The notes: generated by a model from the letters alone, not told the origin. Shown: positions 22,103-36,400, counted from the first letter of the stretch. The stretch: DNA of 64,000 bases from Diploscapter coronatus (GCA_964036155.1 OZ038423.1:44965249-45029248), one strand, 5' to 3'. Translations and numbers: made by a program.

Positions 22103-22632
22103 TTAGAAATGCCAGAGCGCTAAAATTAGCATTCGAATTATGCGCTAGAAATTTTCGGTCACTTTTTCCGACATATCTGACCGGATTCCTAACTGATAAT
22201 CATGGAAGATTATTTCTGTATGATATATTATTGATTTTTCCTCAAACTTTGTAATTGGGCACCCCTTCCGAAACCTCAAAAAACCGTGAAATTTGGATAT
22301 CGGGACCATGGTATCACGAAAATAAAGTCCGCACAAATTTGCACAACCTGATCAAAAAATTTTGTCTCAACGTGCGGCAGTTCGCCATGCAGCACAATTG
22401 AATAATGAAATCTCGCAGTGAAGCTGTGCAAAACAAAAACAGTTTTATGAATGGTAAAATTCAAACTTTGTATCATGTAAAAAAAACGGCGAAAATGACT
22501 AGCGAAGAAATTTGGGAAGCGATTGCACTAAACTATTCGTAGCACAAAAAATGGGCATAACTTTGTCCCTACTGAACTATTTTCGGAGATCTAAAGAGCA
22601 TTCTGCTCCGGTTAATCTCACCGATCACGCGC
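22103..22632 (+). repeat. Dispersed repeat, long copy (inverted partner at 55.15 kb)
   Basis: The stretches 22103-22250 and about 22464-22632 are nearly identical, in reverse orientation, to 55150-55459. Shared landmarks include GCGCTAAAATTAGCATTCGA, GAAATTTGGGAAGCGATTGC and AACCGGAGCAGAATGCTC. This copy contains about 210 extra bases bounded by two copies of CAAACTTTGTA, whereas the partner has one. The family is unknown to me; no protein or terminal inverted repeat is obvious. Confidence 0.75.
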
Positions 22633-23010
22633 CAATGTTATTTCTCCATGATTATCCAAGCTAAAAACTCATTTGGTCTCTTTAAATATAGTTCGAAGTT
22701 TGGAAATTTAGCCAATAAAATAGTTCGTTGGCAAACGAAAAACAAAGCTAGTTGAAAATTCATGAAACTTATGATCATAAAAAAGAAATAAAGATGTTGA
22801 AAGCTCAACATGACAGAAATAAAAATGAAAATAACAATTTTATGAGATATCCATATTTGGAGAAAGAGACATACATGAGGATGGATATATTTGACCTGTC
22901 AGATTGTCGAAAATAAGGCAAATCCAAAATAGTAGCAATAAACAAGTCCCTCAAAATACTAGATGTCTCAAGATTTCATGATCCCCTAAAGGATTCTTCC
23001 GAAATAAATT

Positions 23011-23073
23011 ATTAGCGCAGTGGTATTTCGTCAGACCTAATCTTTTTACTGAAATGATAAGGTTTCAATTCCA
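23011..23073 (+). pseudogene. tRNA-like fragment (degenerate, Met-type wording)
   Basis: TTAGCGCAGTGGTA (A box-like) is followed about 36 bp later by GGTTTCAATTCC (B box-like), with GTCAGACCTAATCT between them resembling elongator tRNA-Met. The anticodon stem does not pair and no acceptor stem can be formed, so this is at best a decayed tRNA or tRNA-derived repeat. Confidence 0.3.
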
Positions 23074-26000
23074 GGCGGCGAACTGATTTTTTGCAAAAAT
23101 GTGACTTTTCGGAGAAAAAGTTTGGCGAAAAGTACGTAAACATGGAATTCAGAGCGTCTGAAGCATGAAACGCATAAAATATGCATATGTTGATGCAATT
23201 TTCAACGCATCATATTTGGAGAAGCACATTCGAGAAGTCAAGTAGCGTGAATGCGAACTTTGCAGTTATTATTTTTTTTTTCATTTAAAAATTGTAAATA
23301 TTTGCAAGTTGTATTATTGTAGGCGTAAAACTATGAAGAAAAAAACTTGATTTTCGTCATAATCCACACGTGAGATTAGCGAAATTCGATTCATTAGGAC
23401 AATCCGGATTTAGGTTTGAAATAGATCAAACGTAGATATAGTCTGATACGATTACATCATTTAAATCCTAACAGATAAACTTAAATCGACAGGAAGTTTC
23501 CAAACATTTTTATCTAATTAAAAAGAAAAGCCTATAAATTTAGAATACAAAATCATTAGGTCAAAGTTTTTTTTTCGAAGATGAAGTTTCATTTTTTGCA
23601 CTTCTTTCAGACCAACATATAGGATATATGATACGCGTATGAATAATAAATGAAGGGTACACGAGAATTTTCGGCAAGTAAGGAAGAAATCCAAAAGTTT
23701 TCCTGGATTGACAAACCTAAGATCGCTCTGCGTCTATGCCCAAGATATCAATGATAAAATTAGAGCGCAGAGAGAAAGCCAGAATTTGGAGAGATTTCAT
23801 AAGATAAGCGTATAAAAAGTAGTTTGCAATTCTTTACTTCGGATCATAAAATATGCGTAAAGCCACTTAATGAGAATCCAAGATAGAGCAGAAAAGACGC
23901 GGAGTAAAATAAGAAATACCATGGAAAAATGAAAGTTAAGAAGAAAATTAACACCAACATGTGTGTAAGGCGATTCAAAAATGCGAAAAATCGAAGTGTT
24001 GTGAGCTGAGTTTAAGAACGCATTAAAATTTCTAATGGTGTCTAAAGTAGACGAATAAAAAAGTTGCCAAAACTTCCCGAAAAGTTGTTGAAACTTTAGA
24101 AACTTCTCAAGATGTGCGAAAAAGTCCAAAATTTTCATTCTACGATATAAATGAGGTCTTCGGAAAGAATGTCTCGATAGAAATCGAGCAGCGCGCGAAA
24201 TGTGAGAAGGATTAACGTCGGCCGGCTAAACGAAAATATTTCCTCCGAAAAATAGAACTATAATTTGAGAGGGTCCAGATGCAAGAAAATCCCCCATAAA
24301 GAAAATAACAAGCGAATTTGGAGAATTAAAGAAAAAAATACGCAAAATTTGAGTCATTTTGATATCAAACACGATGGAATTAATGAAATTAACGATTTTT
24401 CGAATGAGAATGTGAAATAAATGAGGTCTAGAATCAAAGTAACAAATTTCGCATTGAAAATTCGCAGAAATGTAGGCGGTTCGGACTTTAACAAAATCCC
24501 CCTAGAATGTAATCAGGTCAATTTTGCCTCAAAGCGCCTGAAAAATCGCGACATTTAGAATCCAGGAAAAGACGAATTGACTGCATTTCGCTTTTCTGCA
24601 GCAGGGCTCAGATTTTAAATGCGATATCTAAAACGACTTTGAGGGCCACCTATCCTTCAGCATAAGAGGAAAGAGTTCAGGCTGTCGGAATTTCAGAAAG
24701 TGGTTCAGATTTAAAATTTAATGTATCAGACGACCTTCACGGCTTATCCTTAACCATAGAACTAAAGATGTCAGGATAGCTATGCAGGTTCTGCAAGTAT
24801 AGTGTCTAGGCATAAATGAAAGGGCCTCGCCGCGAGGTGAAAAATCAAATCAAATTACTTCTCTGGCTCAAAAGGATGAGTCTACATGCTTCATAGACAA
24901 ATCTATCATCCGCAATGCTGGGGGATAGGACATTAATCCGGCTGAGATATGCAAAAATCCGGCACAATCTAAAGAAGCTCATCTTATGCATAAGAATATA
25001 GAGAACAAGTAGGCTGATATGTCAGAAAAAGTAAAAGTTCCCATGCTAATGTTGTAGGATAGCGAAGGAAAGACGCCTGAGATATGAAGAGCAAGTGGTT
25101 GTGCGTTAAAGGATACAGATGCAAAGTCGACTGAGATATAGCAAAAATTCATTTCTGGAAAAGTGGTGTTATTGACGAGAGAGCATGAGGGTTGTAGGGG
25201 CAAAGCTTTGCGTAATACGATTTAGGCCGAATCTGATGCGACGAAATAAAGAATATCTAGATCTTAGCCTCTAAAATCCCGCTATATGGAAAAGATAAGG
25301 AACTGAAAATGTGCAAAAAGGGGCCCTAGAGAGTCAGGGGTTAAGAAGAGTTGAAAATTATAGACATTTTGAGCCGAAAAACAGAATATGATCAGAAAAG
25401 GTGGACTTCAGAAAAATGTAGGACTAACGATGAAGGATAGGATGGTAAAACAGGTCGAAATGTTTGAAATTGCGAGAATTCACAACGCGTTTCATTCATT
25501 TTTGATGTGGCGATATTTACTTTGGTCGCAGCGAGCAGAAAAGATTAGAGCAATCGAAAATGTAACAAGGTTTGCGGTTTCGAGAAAAAATCACTACCTT
25601 GTACTAAAAGATAGCAAATAAAAGCTGTCCGGAATACATCATTTAATATTTGAAACAATTTGACGGGTAAAAATGACTCAAGAACGGATATTACAAGTGT
25701 CGTTTAACAGTGACATGTGTCCCAAAATTTTTGGAGAAAAATTTGATAAAATAAAATAGTAATATAAAGTTGATATTATTTTCATACAATAATTCTGTTC
25801 CAAAATACCCTAGACACAAAATTATGAATTCCTAGATAAATCGCGATAGAGCATGAGCCTCATATCACGGAGAATAAGAAATTAAATGAGAGATATTTTG
25901 GCGGCTAACTTGCAGCAAAAACACCGAAAAGCGATAAATCTTCGCCTTTCGGCTGTTCGAAAACCTAATCACAATAAATTATGTTGCAAAACACTAATAA

Positions 26001-29000
26001 ACATCAAATAAAAGAGACTATAAATATAAGTTAATGCTGAAACTCCATATTTCATAAGGTAATCGATCATAATGCGCTTAAATTTTTGATAAGCGTAATT
26101 AAGTCCATTGTCATCTAATGATATTAACAAATTCAAAGTTTGAAAATTGGGAATAATGATTTTACAGCCCTAAGAATTTTCTCACATATTTTTTTCTTAA
26201 AAGCTCTAAATTTGTCATGCTATTTTCAGAAATCCTTATCTTCCTGGCCATGATAAAAATAGACTAGAATGTTTTCGTAGCGCTTCGACGAAGAAGTCGA
26301 ATTTTAGCATTCAGCACAAAGGCCCGCTGCCATTGATATGATTATTTTAGTCGAAAATAAATCTGCCCTTTCTCAAAAGTGTAAGAATGAATACTTTTAT
26401 TTAGGATTTTTTACGTATCGATATTTAAATAAGCTACAAATAGATACCTATGCCAACTACAAATTCTCGGACTAATAGTTTTTTTTCCTATGAGGTATAT
26501 TCTAAATAAAAATAACCACTTGCAATTATTCTGATAGTGTGATACTGCACCAATATTTAAATAATATTCAGTACATTTTAAATATTTACATGATTAAGTT
26601 ATATTTAAATTCTTACAATCATCGCTCTTTCCCGAATCCCCACGATTGTGTCCATCCGCAGTATCGTTGGACCCGTGGTGCGACGATGACATTGAACCCT
26701 GAGGAGAATCGCTGCCTTAAAGAATCAATATTTTGGCAAACTGTTAAAATACAGTAGTTTTAACAGTCGAATAATATTAGAGAGGGAAACTCTAGTTCGT
26801 TCACTTTTAACGTTAACCGATGTCGGATACGCGTTACCGCATCTTAATCAAGTCAGCATACTATCATCATATACGAGTAAGATATTAGTAAGGAAAGTAT
26901 GTGAAATTGATGTGGAATTTAGAGAAATTAAATAGAATTTGACCACTAATTGGAATTATACGAAATAATACATAAAGTGATGCAACGTACGGTGAAAAGG
27001 GAAAATTTTAATGAAAATTTTTGATCTAAAGAGAGACGTAAATTGCAATAAAAATCGCTAGAAAATGATAAGAAATATAGATTCACAGTTATTGGGGCAA
27101 TTTTAACGATTTAATTGGGTGATTAAATATGAGGCGAATTTTGTGTGGGTCGAAGTAATTAAAACTGGGTCTTGGCATCAAATTTCAGAGTAAATCAGCG
27201 ATAAATTTGAGTCGCTTTTCTATGGAAAAATTCGAAATTATTGATTTTAGATGTATGTTATTTGTATTCAAGAATTAGCAGTAAAGCAGATTTCCAGGTT
27301 TTTAATGAATGTAGCACGTTTCAAATCGATAACGGAATAGGCATATTTAATTTCAAACGAGAACATCGAATTTCACATTTTACGCTAAGCTTCAACACAT
27401 GTGTTTGAGTCCAAGTCGTTGAAAGAGTTGGAATAACAGCACAAAAAGTGAGAGTATTTGAAAATATGATACGAAAAAGCTCAGAATAGCAAAAAATGAA
27501 CAAATTTGACTAAAATTCATTTTTTCCCGTAAAAAATCATTGTTCTGCACTTTAAAGGAGCAATTGCACGCTTTCGAAAACGTCAAAAACAATCCCCTTT
27601 TTGATTTATTGCATGCGATATGTAGAATTCCAATGCCATGTCCATAAAAAATTAAACACACGTGCAGAGTTCGCCTATCTTAATGCATAGGGAAGGGTTA
27701 GACACGCAGCGTCTGCAAAAATACTCGATTTTTACTTTGTCACACTTGTTTCCACGTGAAATTGATACCGACTTGACAGAGAGTCGTTTTAAAATTCATG
27801 CAATCTCAAAAACTGATGTTTAAGTTCCGCGCACTGGCTTTACAAGCGTAATATGGGTAAAGAAGACGTTGGTCGAAAGTGAATTAATGCAGATCATTGG
27901 TAAATTTGTTTAGATACAACGACGTAATGATAGAATCAAGGTCGCTAGAAGAAAAACTTTAGAAATTAATTAGGAAATAGCACGGAGAAAAGAAGGCAGA
28001 AAAGGAAAGAAAGTGAGAGAAGGTATTAGAAAAGAAGAGGAAGAATATAATGAGAAAAACGAACGAAAAATCAAAGCACTGATTCGATTTCATTTTCAGC
28101 AATAGGGTTTCGGACCCCGCGTTTCTCTCAAATTTTTCAATACAGTGATCATATCTTTTCCAATTTCGATCGTGTTTGTTCCAATTTCTTCCGCCTCTCC
28201 CGAAATTTTCGATCACAAATTAGTTTTTCCGGTGTCAGAAAATCTGGTCTTTTATCAATTAACTTCTCAGAATTTCTATATCAAAGACTTATGATTACGT
28301 AAGCAAAATAATGACTTCATATAACGGGAAACGTGCTATTTGATCGAAATTCTGCAAAGTGGTTTCAAAATATGCCAGCCCGTTTCGGCGCTTATGTTTT
28401 AGCATGGTGTATAAAATTTTCGTGCAGTGTCATTGCCCTACGCCAGGCGGGTTTATTGATTGCTGACAGATTTGACACGGCGTGATGAGGAAGAAAGGCA
28501 TTTTTAGCAAGTGACTAGAGTTTCTGTGTTTAAACATAGAGTGCCAAACATATAGAGGAGGAAAGAATATCAAAATTGTGCCCCAATATTTGAGGGTCGT
28601 ATATAAGATGGTTTTTGAGGTGTATATTAATATATTAGGGACATATTTTTAAGTCTGAGGGGGAAAAGGAAAAGTGATGAGCTGGCGGCGCGTGGAGCTT
28701 CAGGCTCAAGTGAGCTTTTCTTATTTTTCTCCTTTCTTTTTCTTTTGCCTTCTATTGTTTCATGTTTCACACGCATATTTCCTAGGGCTGCAAGTGTCAG
28801 TTTCTTTTTCCTTCTACTCTCTCAAAAATCCACATTATTTCTCGAAATTAAATAGAGTAAAAGTGGCTCGGATAATGCGTTAAAATCTTGAAACCTTGAG
28901 ACTTGATGTGAATCTTTAAAGTAGGATAAAATTTAGATTTTAGAAGAGCTTTAAAAGATAAAATGATATAGACTTAATAGATATTCAGAAATTAAAAGAT

Positions 29001-30716
29001 TTCAAGGAAATACGATTAATTTGAAATCAAGTGAGAGGGGATAAAAAGTAGAAAAAGAAGCATAAATAAATTCAGTGCGTTGGCAAAACTACAGATGAAA
29101 AATGCGTGAAATTAGAGAAATCCCTAGCCACGTGTTAAAAGATAGACAATAAAAGTCGACTAGCATATTTTATTTTAATAGCTTTAAAGGCACTAGGTAA
29201 GCATCTCAATTAGACGGGGTGGCGAGAGATTCATTTAGCAGAAAACGCTTGGTGAAAATAAATCCCATTGTTTTGAATTAACGAGGTGTAAAATATAGTA
29301 AGTAACTAAGAATTGTTGAAAATTCTTATGGTTTCAACATTTTAAGATGGTGATAAGATTTTTTAGTCTATTAGGTGGCTTGCACTGATAGAAAATTATG
29401 TTTAAAAATTTCAAGTATTGTAATAGAATTTATGAGTTTAATAATGGCTGAAGGAATCGTTGATATTTATATAAATTTAAGAATTGTAGCAGGAATTGGA
29501 GAATTTGTTGCATCAAAATGTAAATACTATTTCTCGTTTTCTCGAAAAGCCTGAGAATTAGCGTCTCGAGGCTTTGACTTGAACTGATAAAATTTTGGCA
29601 TTTCGGAAAAGAAACTGATAGATTGAAAGCATGCTTTTGCCTGATTGTTTTTATCAAACGATGGGATTATTTTACTACGTAGCTTGTGTATATTAGAATT
29701 TCTTTGAGAATGGCAAAATTTTGACATTTTCGGAATAGGATGTATTATAAAATGTTAAGAAAATCATTATCTTACAGATATTTTATAAAAAAAAAAAAGA
29801 AAAATACCTTTCTTGGAAGATTTTCTAGATTTTAGCTTGATCGAACCCAGAATTATTACAGATATCCTTCGAAAACAGACGCATTTATTCTGTTTCATTA
29901 TAGGCTTTAGGCGATTTGATTTATGATCTCGGAATTGCTAACAAAATTAATATTTGAAGCAGTATTTTTGATATTTAGACAATGTTTTAAAAATTTAGCA
30001 ATATTTTTGAAGAATACCAAGTATTGTCATAGACAAGGAATAAAATGTGGCGAGTATTTATATTTTTGAGTGACCCGATATTATTTTGGGCGGCGAACAA
30101 TCGCTAAAAGACCATCACGCAATGAAAAATCTTGCGTGTTTTATGACAAATTTCCAAAATAGCGACAACCGAAATTTAAATTCACCCAGAGATCAGTAGT
30201 TTCATACGAAATATGGCAATAGAAAAGTGATACTAGACGGGTTTTAGGGGGTATTCTTTAACATTGTCTCTATCTTAAAAGGATTTTCCAGGAAAACAAA
30301 ACTTTGCCGTAAAATGGAAATATTATTGAGCAGAGTGTCATTTAATGTGCGAAAGTTCAATATGTAAATACGAGATAGAAATATCGATTGACAAAGAGGC
30401 CATATTTGGACTAGAAAGTCAATGAGTCAATAGTTGCGATAAAAATAACATTTTTCTGCCATTTTTAAAAGTGATCGATGTTAAGAATTTCGTCGATTTG
30501 CTAAACAATGCTTTGGCAAAAAATGAATCATAAAAATGTTACGCATTTAAAGAATGGCTAAAAAGGCTATTAGATTGGAAAAATGGTAATTAAAAATGTA
30601 CGTTTCAGAAAAATTCAGACAACATTCGACTATTCTTAATATCGATAGAATATTGTCTATAAACTCATAAATAGATAAACGTCACCATTCTAATCAAAAA
30701 ACCTACTTTGTCTCAC

Positions 30717-30866
30717 GAAACAATTCTTGAATACCATGTCGATGTAGCCGCATAGCCCTTCGGGATGGCTGTTCTCTTTCGAAATCACAATCGGTACGGG
30801 CTTCGACCCGTACCGATGATGATTCTCATCATTCGGGTAAAACCGACTATCAGCGCGTCGAGCCAT
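30717..30866 (-). CDS. Candidate exon with internal hairpins, possibly PKC 5' exon
   Basis: ATG at 30866 opens 50 codons (MARRADSRFYPNDENHHRYG onward) ending in phase 0 at a GTGAGA donor (30716-30711). It is noticeably GC-richer than its surroundings. The predicted peptide is polar with no recognised domain. Phase 0 does not fit the C1A exon of the kinase directly, but would fit exon A (20268) if that exon used the weak acceptor just before its ATG. It may instead belong to a different, unrecognised gene. Confidence 0.35.
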
Positions 30867-33114
30867 CGAAATGGCTGTGGTCGAGGAATTTTGCTGATCT
30901 TTTTCAACTTCCAGCCCCCCAGTTCTTCCCACGTTCAATTCAATCAAAATCGATCCATTTCAATGGGAAAAATTGGCAAAAAAATCACGCGCCCGCTGTT
31001 ATTATTGATGTGATAATAAATAGCTGCGGAAAACGGTTTGGAATCGATAAACCTGAACTTTTTAAGCCACACTATTCAAGTCTCACAAATATCCGCAGAA
31101 ATTTTGGGCGTGTTCAAGAATAGGATCAAAATAAAGGTTGAAATTGGAAAAGACGTTCCAATTCACGTTTTGCCCCTAGCGTTATGACCCGTTGATAATG
31201 TCGTAAAATTGAAAGAAAGCGACCAATGAATTGATGAAAAAACCAGGAGGAAAAATGAAATATCATGCTCTAAATATGAAAAAGTCGATAATTATACACA
31301 GAAGTCTTTGAAATAGATATCTAGATTCCGAATTCGGAAAGTTTACCAAAAAGCTTATTTCTCTGAAATTTATATGGAGTTCGAAAACAAAGGAAAGCCT
31401 CCCGAGGATTTCGAATATCCAAAATTTATCCCAGAAAAAGAAAATTGGCTGATGATTGATATGTATGGTAATTAAAATGTCATTTATTTCGACATTAAAA
31501 CACAAAACAAAGTCCCTTAAAAGGGTGATGTTAAAGTTAGATGATCGCGCAATTTGTCAAGACTTCAACATGATTTATCGGTTCAGGAAGTATTCTTCGG
31601 AGCAAGAATAGCAAACTAAAGATGAAATCTTTGCAAGAAGTTTGCAGGATTTAAAACCTAAATTGTGTAAGTTATAACTTATTAACTGGGCAATCACGAA
31701 ATTTAGGCTTTAAGATAAGATAAGGTAGTTTTAATGACATATATAATAAATAAAACGTGAACATTGGTTATAGTAGCTATTACTTTTATATTTGATAAAT
31801 AAAAATAATATTAGAAAACATGATTTTCTCTTATCTAATATATAAGAAATCTGAACTTGGATCATGTAAGGCATTCCATATTTTAAAGTAAACAGCTTCT
31901 AAGTCGACCTTCAAAGGACACCCAAACTCACCAAATTTGAACTATTTCGAACCGAGTCAAACATGATTCTTATCAGTTTGTCGAATCTCGATTTTCGTCG
32001 GGTCTACTTACTCTTTTTGAGTCAAATGTCGATAAAATCTGATTTTAAATGGTATTTTTATGTGTATATTTTCTATCAATTTAAAGGAAATATCACGATA
32101 TTTTCAATGTTTAACCTTTCAGAATAAACATTTGTGCAGTATCACGAATGAATATTTGCAAGATTTAAATTAAACGTCGAAAAATAAGCGGTTGAAATTT
32201 GCAGGTACGACGGAAAATATTTATAAATAATTAATCTTTGATTGCCTCGGTTGGGGAACTTGCTAATGAGGCGTATAAAAATGCTCGCATAATGTCTATT
32301 CACCCACATCAGAAAGTAAACCTGAAAGTAAAAAACCTAAATCACTGCGCATTTTGCCATAAATGGATTTGGCCTTTAAACTCGTACATAAATGTAATTA
32401 TTACATAGTGTTCCATAATTACCCACGCACTCATTTCAAACCGCGTTATGCGTTGAGCTTCCAAATAATCAGAAATTCTCATAACTAGGGTATTATTTTG
32501 AAGTCATGTGTCAGTAGACTATGAGTAAAATTCTATCTTATCACTGATTTCTCATTGGAGATTATTGGAGGTAAAAAAATATTGACCATCGTTGGATTTC
32601 AAATCTTTATGACACAAGAACTGTTCGAAACAGCTAAAATTTTTATTTAAATTAATCTCCTAGATCTATTGATGGAGCCCATTCATATTTCGTAATTTGT
32701 TTCTCACTATTTTCACCCACCTGCTTTAGTTATAATATCGAGGTTTTCTCTTTGTAAGGTCTGCGATAGCATACTTCGAGGATATTGTATCGTAACTTCA
32801 AAATAGTATATTCAAATTTCATGAAATTCGGCATGGATACTAATTTCGATATGGAGATTTCAAAACTTAGCTGATATTAATATAGGGTATCTTAAATAGA
32901 GCGGTTTGAATAGTGACGAGTAATTATGGGGCATCCTGTATAAAAATTATGCTATAATCAATTTAAATAATATCGAATCAGTCAATTGACACACTAATAA
33001 AATATATAAAACCACCATAAATATAACGCGAATTTTGCAACATACCCGATAGTAAAATATCAGATAATGAAAGCCATAAGTCCTTCTAAAACTCACATAA
33101 CTGAGTGCTCAAAC

Positions 33115-33195
33115 CATCCCCAACTGCCGCGCCGATTAAAGGAGCTGAAGCGATCACCGCAGAGGGGACTGAGGTTTTTCGGGAACAACTGGAGC
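33115..33195 (-). CDS. Candidate 27-codon exon, phase 1 to phase 1
   Basis: After an ATTTAAG acceptor the frame reads SSCSRKTSVPSAVIASAPLI and ends in phase 1 at a GTTTGA donor. It can follow the candidate exon at 33347-33437 (which ends in phase 1) and can join the kinase C1A exon (which begins in phase 1). Composition is less AT-rich than its flanks. If real it would be part of a long N-terminal isoform of the kinase; both splice sites are only moderate. Confidence 0.3.
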
Positions 33196-33346
33196 CTTAA
33201 ATTACGTAAACCATGAATTTTTCTTCTACTTTATGATAGAAATCTCATGAGGTAAAAAGACACAGGACATCTTTCCTTAATAAATTCCAAGAACCTGCTA
33301 TTTCGTGAAACTTTTAAAATTAAGGTAAAAAATAAGGCTGACTCAC

Positions 33347-33437
33347 TAGTAGAGGTATTGCTGAACAGCCGGATCACTGGTCGGTGATCCTTGATGCTCC
33401 CATCGGGGGCCGCCGAAGCGGAGATCTTCCGGATCAA
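33347..33437 (-). CDS. Candidate exon with strong GTGAGT donor
   Basis: Open frame starting LIRKISASAAPDGSIKDHRP after an AATCAG acceptor, ending in phase 1 at a consensus GTGAGT donor. No ATG lies in frame, so a more upstream exon is needed. A 21-base GC-rich piece after TTTTCAG at about 33501-33481, separated by a 43-base GT...AG segment, could be that exon. A second frame of the same DNA (KPESVDPEDLRFGG...) is also open, so the frame is uncertain. Confidence 0.28.
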
Positions 33438-36400
33438 CTGATTCAGGTTTGCTGCGGAACGTGTTCAGAATTCACCATACCAGACAAATGGATCTGGGCT
33501 CCTGAAAATTCAAATACTATCAACACGCAAAAAGGAGATTATTTGTTAGGAACCGCAAACTCCGCCTACTGCAACTCTGCCGCGTTGTAACAAAAAGTGG
33601 TTCTGAGTCGTTTAAAGGTTTATGCCAATTTGTTTAGTTTTCTGTTTTCAAAGTGGTAGAAAAGCGATATAAAAGCAAAATGCGAAAGTCTTAGTTACAT
33701 CCGGATGCATTGATTCATACCACTTTTTGGGTCTGAGCATGAGCTTGGTAAAAGTGTTTGCGGTCCCTAATAAGTTATTCGAATATAAAGGGGCATGCCG
33801 ACTCTAGACATTTTCCTTCATCCCTTCGACGAAATAATGAATCTACTGAAGAGGGTTAGAGAAATTCCTCTGCGTACTCTATCATTCGACGGCCGCTTTT
33901 TTCCGCGTTACTAGCATTTGAAAGGAAAAAAATTATTTTTAATTTTTATAACGAAAAGTTTCAAGATAGAATTGATCATTATAAATCCAAGAAAGCGTCT
34001 CCGAACCAGGAACGAATGGTAGTAAATGGCGATGTCTCGAATTTGAAATTTTCGACATGATAAAATTGGAAAATGTAGCCGAAGTAAGACACACGATATT
34101 TGGCAAAAATAACAATGCGGCGACACGTAACGCGCTCAAGAACGAATATGGGCGTTGGATGAGGATGAATTATTCAAAATAAAGGGGCATCAAGTGGATA
34201 ATGAGGGAAAAAGAAACAACCACTTGCTTTTGAAATTGAACCACCTGCCAAAAATTTTACCACTTGCACAAATTCTGCACATTCTGCTTCAAATCACCCG
34301 ATTTTGCACATGGGAATTGAGCTATTCAACAAGGAAGACAAAGAAAAGACGCCAAATAAGAGTTATGTTCGCATCATGAGCTATTCCAAAACGAAACTGC
34401 AAGTTCCAGAAAACTTATCCTATGCTGAAAGATAGGGGGATAATCTCAGAGTCCGTCTCGGATATAAAATGTGATACTTATTTATTATGCGGCCGCGTTA
34501 TGAATTCTCACGCATACATTTCGCGAGTTCTATTGACGAAAGAAAAGTTGCCAATGATAATTAAAGCGAAAAATACGCGGAATAATTGCAAATTCAGAAT
34601 TTCCAGGTCACGTCCATCAAATTATGCTATAAAAGACGATAGCTGATCAAATTGAGATTTCGAGTTCCATAAGGAGATAAAAGTTTGCAGAATAGGATTA
34701 GAAAATACATCAATACAAGGGATTTAAAGATACACAAAGACTTATATATGGGATATAAGACGACATGAAGACCTATGAATTTCTTGTAGGTGTGTTGTGC
34801 GATGATATAATCCATGATTCCCGCACGAAAAAGGTCAGCATTTAATAAATTTAAATAAAAACGCTATAGTTCACAGTGTAACCAAGGATTAATATAAAAT
34901 AGCAGAAAACGGAAGTTATTTTCGCGAAAATAGGTTCAAATTGAATATTTTTAATGACTATCATATTGCGCTTTTACTCAAATTGTATAGGAATAGCTTA
35001 GATGAATTAGCTAGAGAAATAAATCTGGAAAATTCTGGTTTTACAAAATAATAAGTACAAAAAATATAGTTTAATCTACATAGAAGTCTATGAGTACTTA
35101 ACTTATGATATATCGGAGAATAAACAAAGAGAATAATATTAAATTAAAAAAAAAATAATAATATGATTTCCTACGTATTACTTATGAAATATAAAAGAAT
35201 AGACTGGAAAGATCAAGCTCTATGCAAAGTGCATTTGAAAATCTCCACTTATATGATATGACTTTAGAGCATAGACAAGAAAAAAATAAATAAGAAATAG
35301 ACCCGCCCCTTCTCGTAGTGTTTTTGCAGTGCAATCTTGAATTCGATAGGGCTTTAAAGAACCTTCTGAAGGTCTTTTCGAAGTGAGAAAACGTCAGGAG
35401 TCAGTCTAGGGGAGAGCGTGGAAAATTAGCAAATTTCGAACAGAACAACAACTTGAAAACTGACGCTTCTAGTAAACAATAAAGTGTCACTTAAAAATAT
35501 TCAATTTTTAGGAAAAAATTAGGGTTATAAAAGTGTTTAAATTATCCTAAAAATAGTTTTATAAGAATTTCCGAATTAGCAAACAAAATAAAACCCTACT
35601 TTTTCATTTTCTAGACAAGCTAATTTTAGGAAATTTTTGAAGTCCTGAAATAGATAGAAATTTTAAAATAGAGGATTAGACCGAATGCACCTAAAACAAA
35701 GAACTTCCAGTAATAAATCTAAAAATTCGAAAGGGTAAGTAAGATTTCGAAAATCGTACAATGATAAATCACAGGGAGGCGTTTTTCTCGGCAAATATGA
35801 GAAATCAAAAAGTTATTCCAAAGCTAAATGCTATGCGAAGATCTACTAACATTTAGCATTGAAGCAGCTTTTCAGAGAAGCATATTTGCATGAGCTTTTG
35901 ATAAGATTTTCGAGGTTTAGAAAAATTTTGCGTCGTACCTCAGCCGGATTTTTATTCTGAATTTGATTTCGGGCAGCGCGAACTTCCCTTTGAATGTTCC
36001 CTGCCCGAGGACGATTTAATTTTATTGAAAAAACGACGAAGTTTCCGATATCTCGTACGCGTTTGAGAACCTATGCTTCAGTATTGGAATAGAGAAATGT
36101 TTACAGAAACAGAAAATTGGAACCTTGAATGATTGAATTCGCTTTGCAAGTGGTTGTGACTATTCTAATGCAAAGTAATGGAATTTATCGCAATTCAGAT
36201 CACTATGTTAAATCTTCAAGATATCTGCTAAAATGCTATTTCAAAGATTTTTTCTTCTTCTTATTTTTTTTCTAAAATGTCTTTATCTTATATCTCACTT
36301 AAGAAAGGCACGCAAGTCTAGGCTATCTTTCACTTCGATTCCCCTTCAAAATTTTTTGCGAGTTGTCAATTTTTAAACTCAATATTTCGTCATCAAAACT

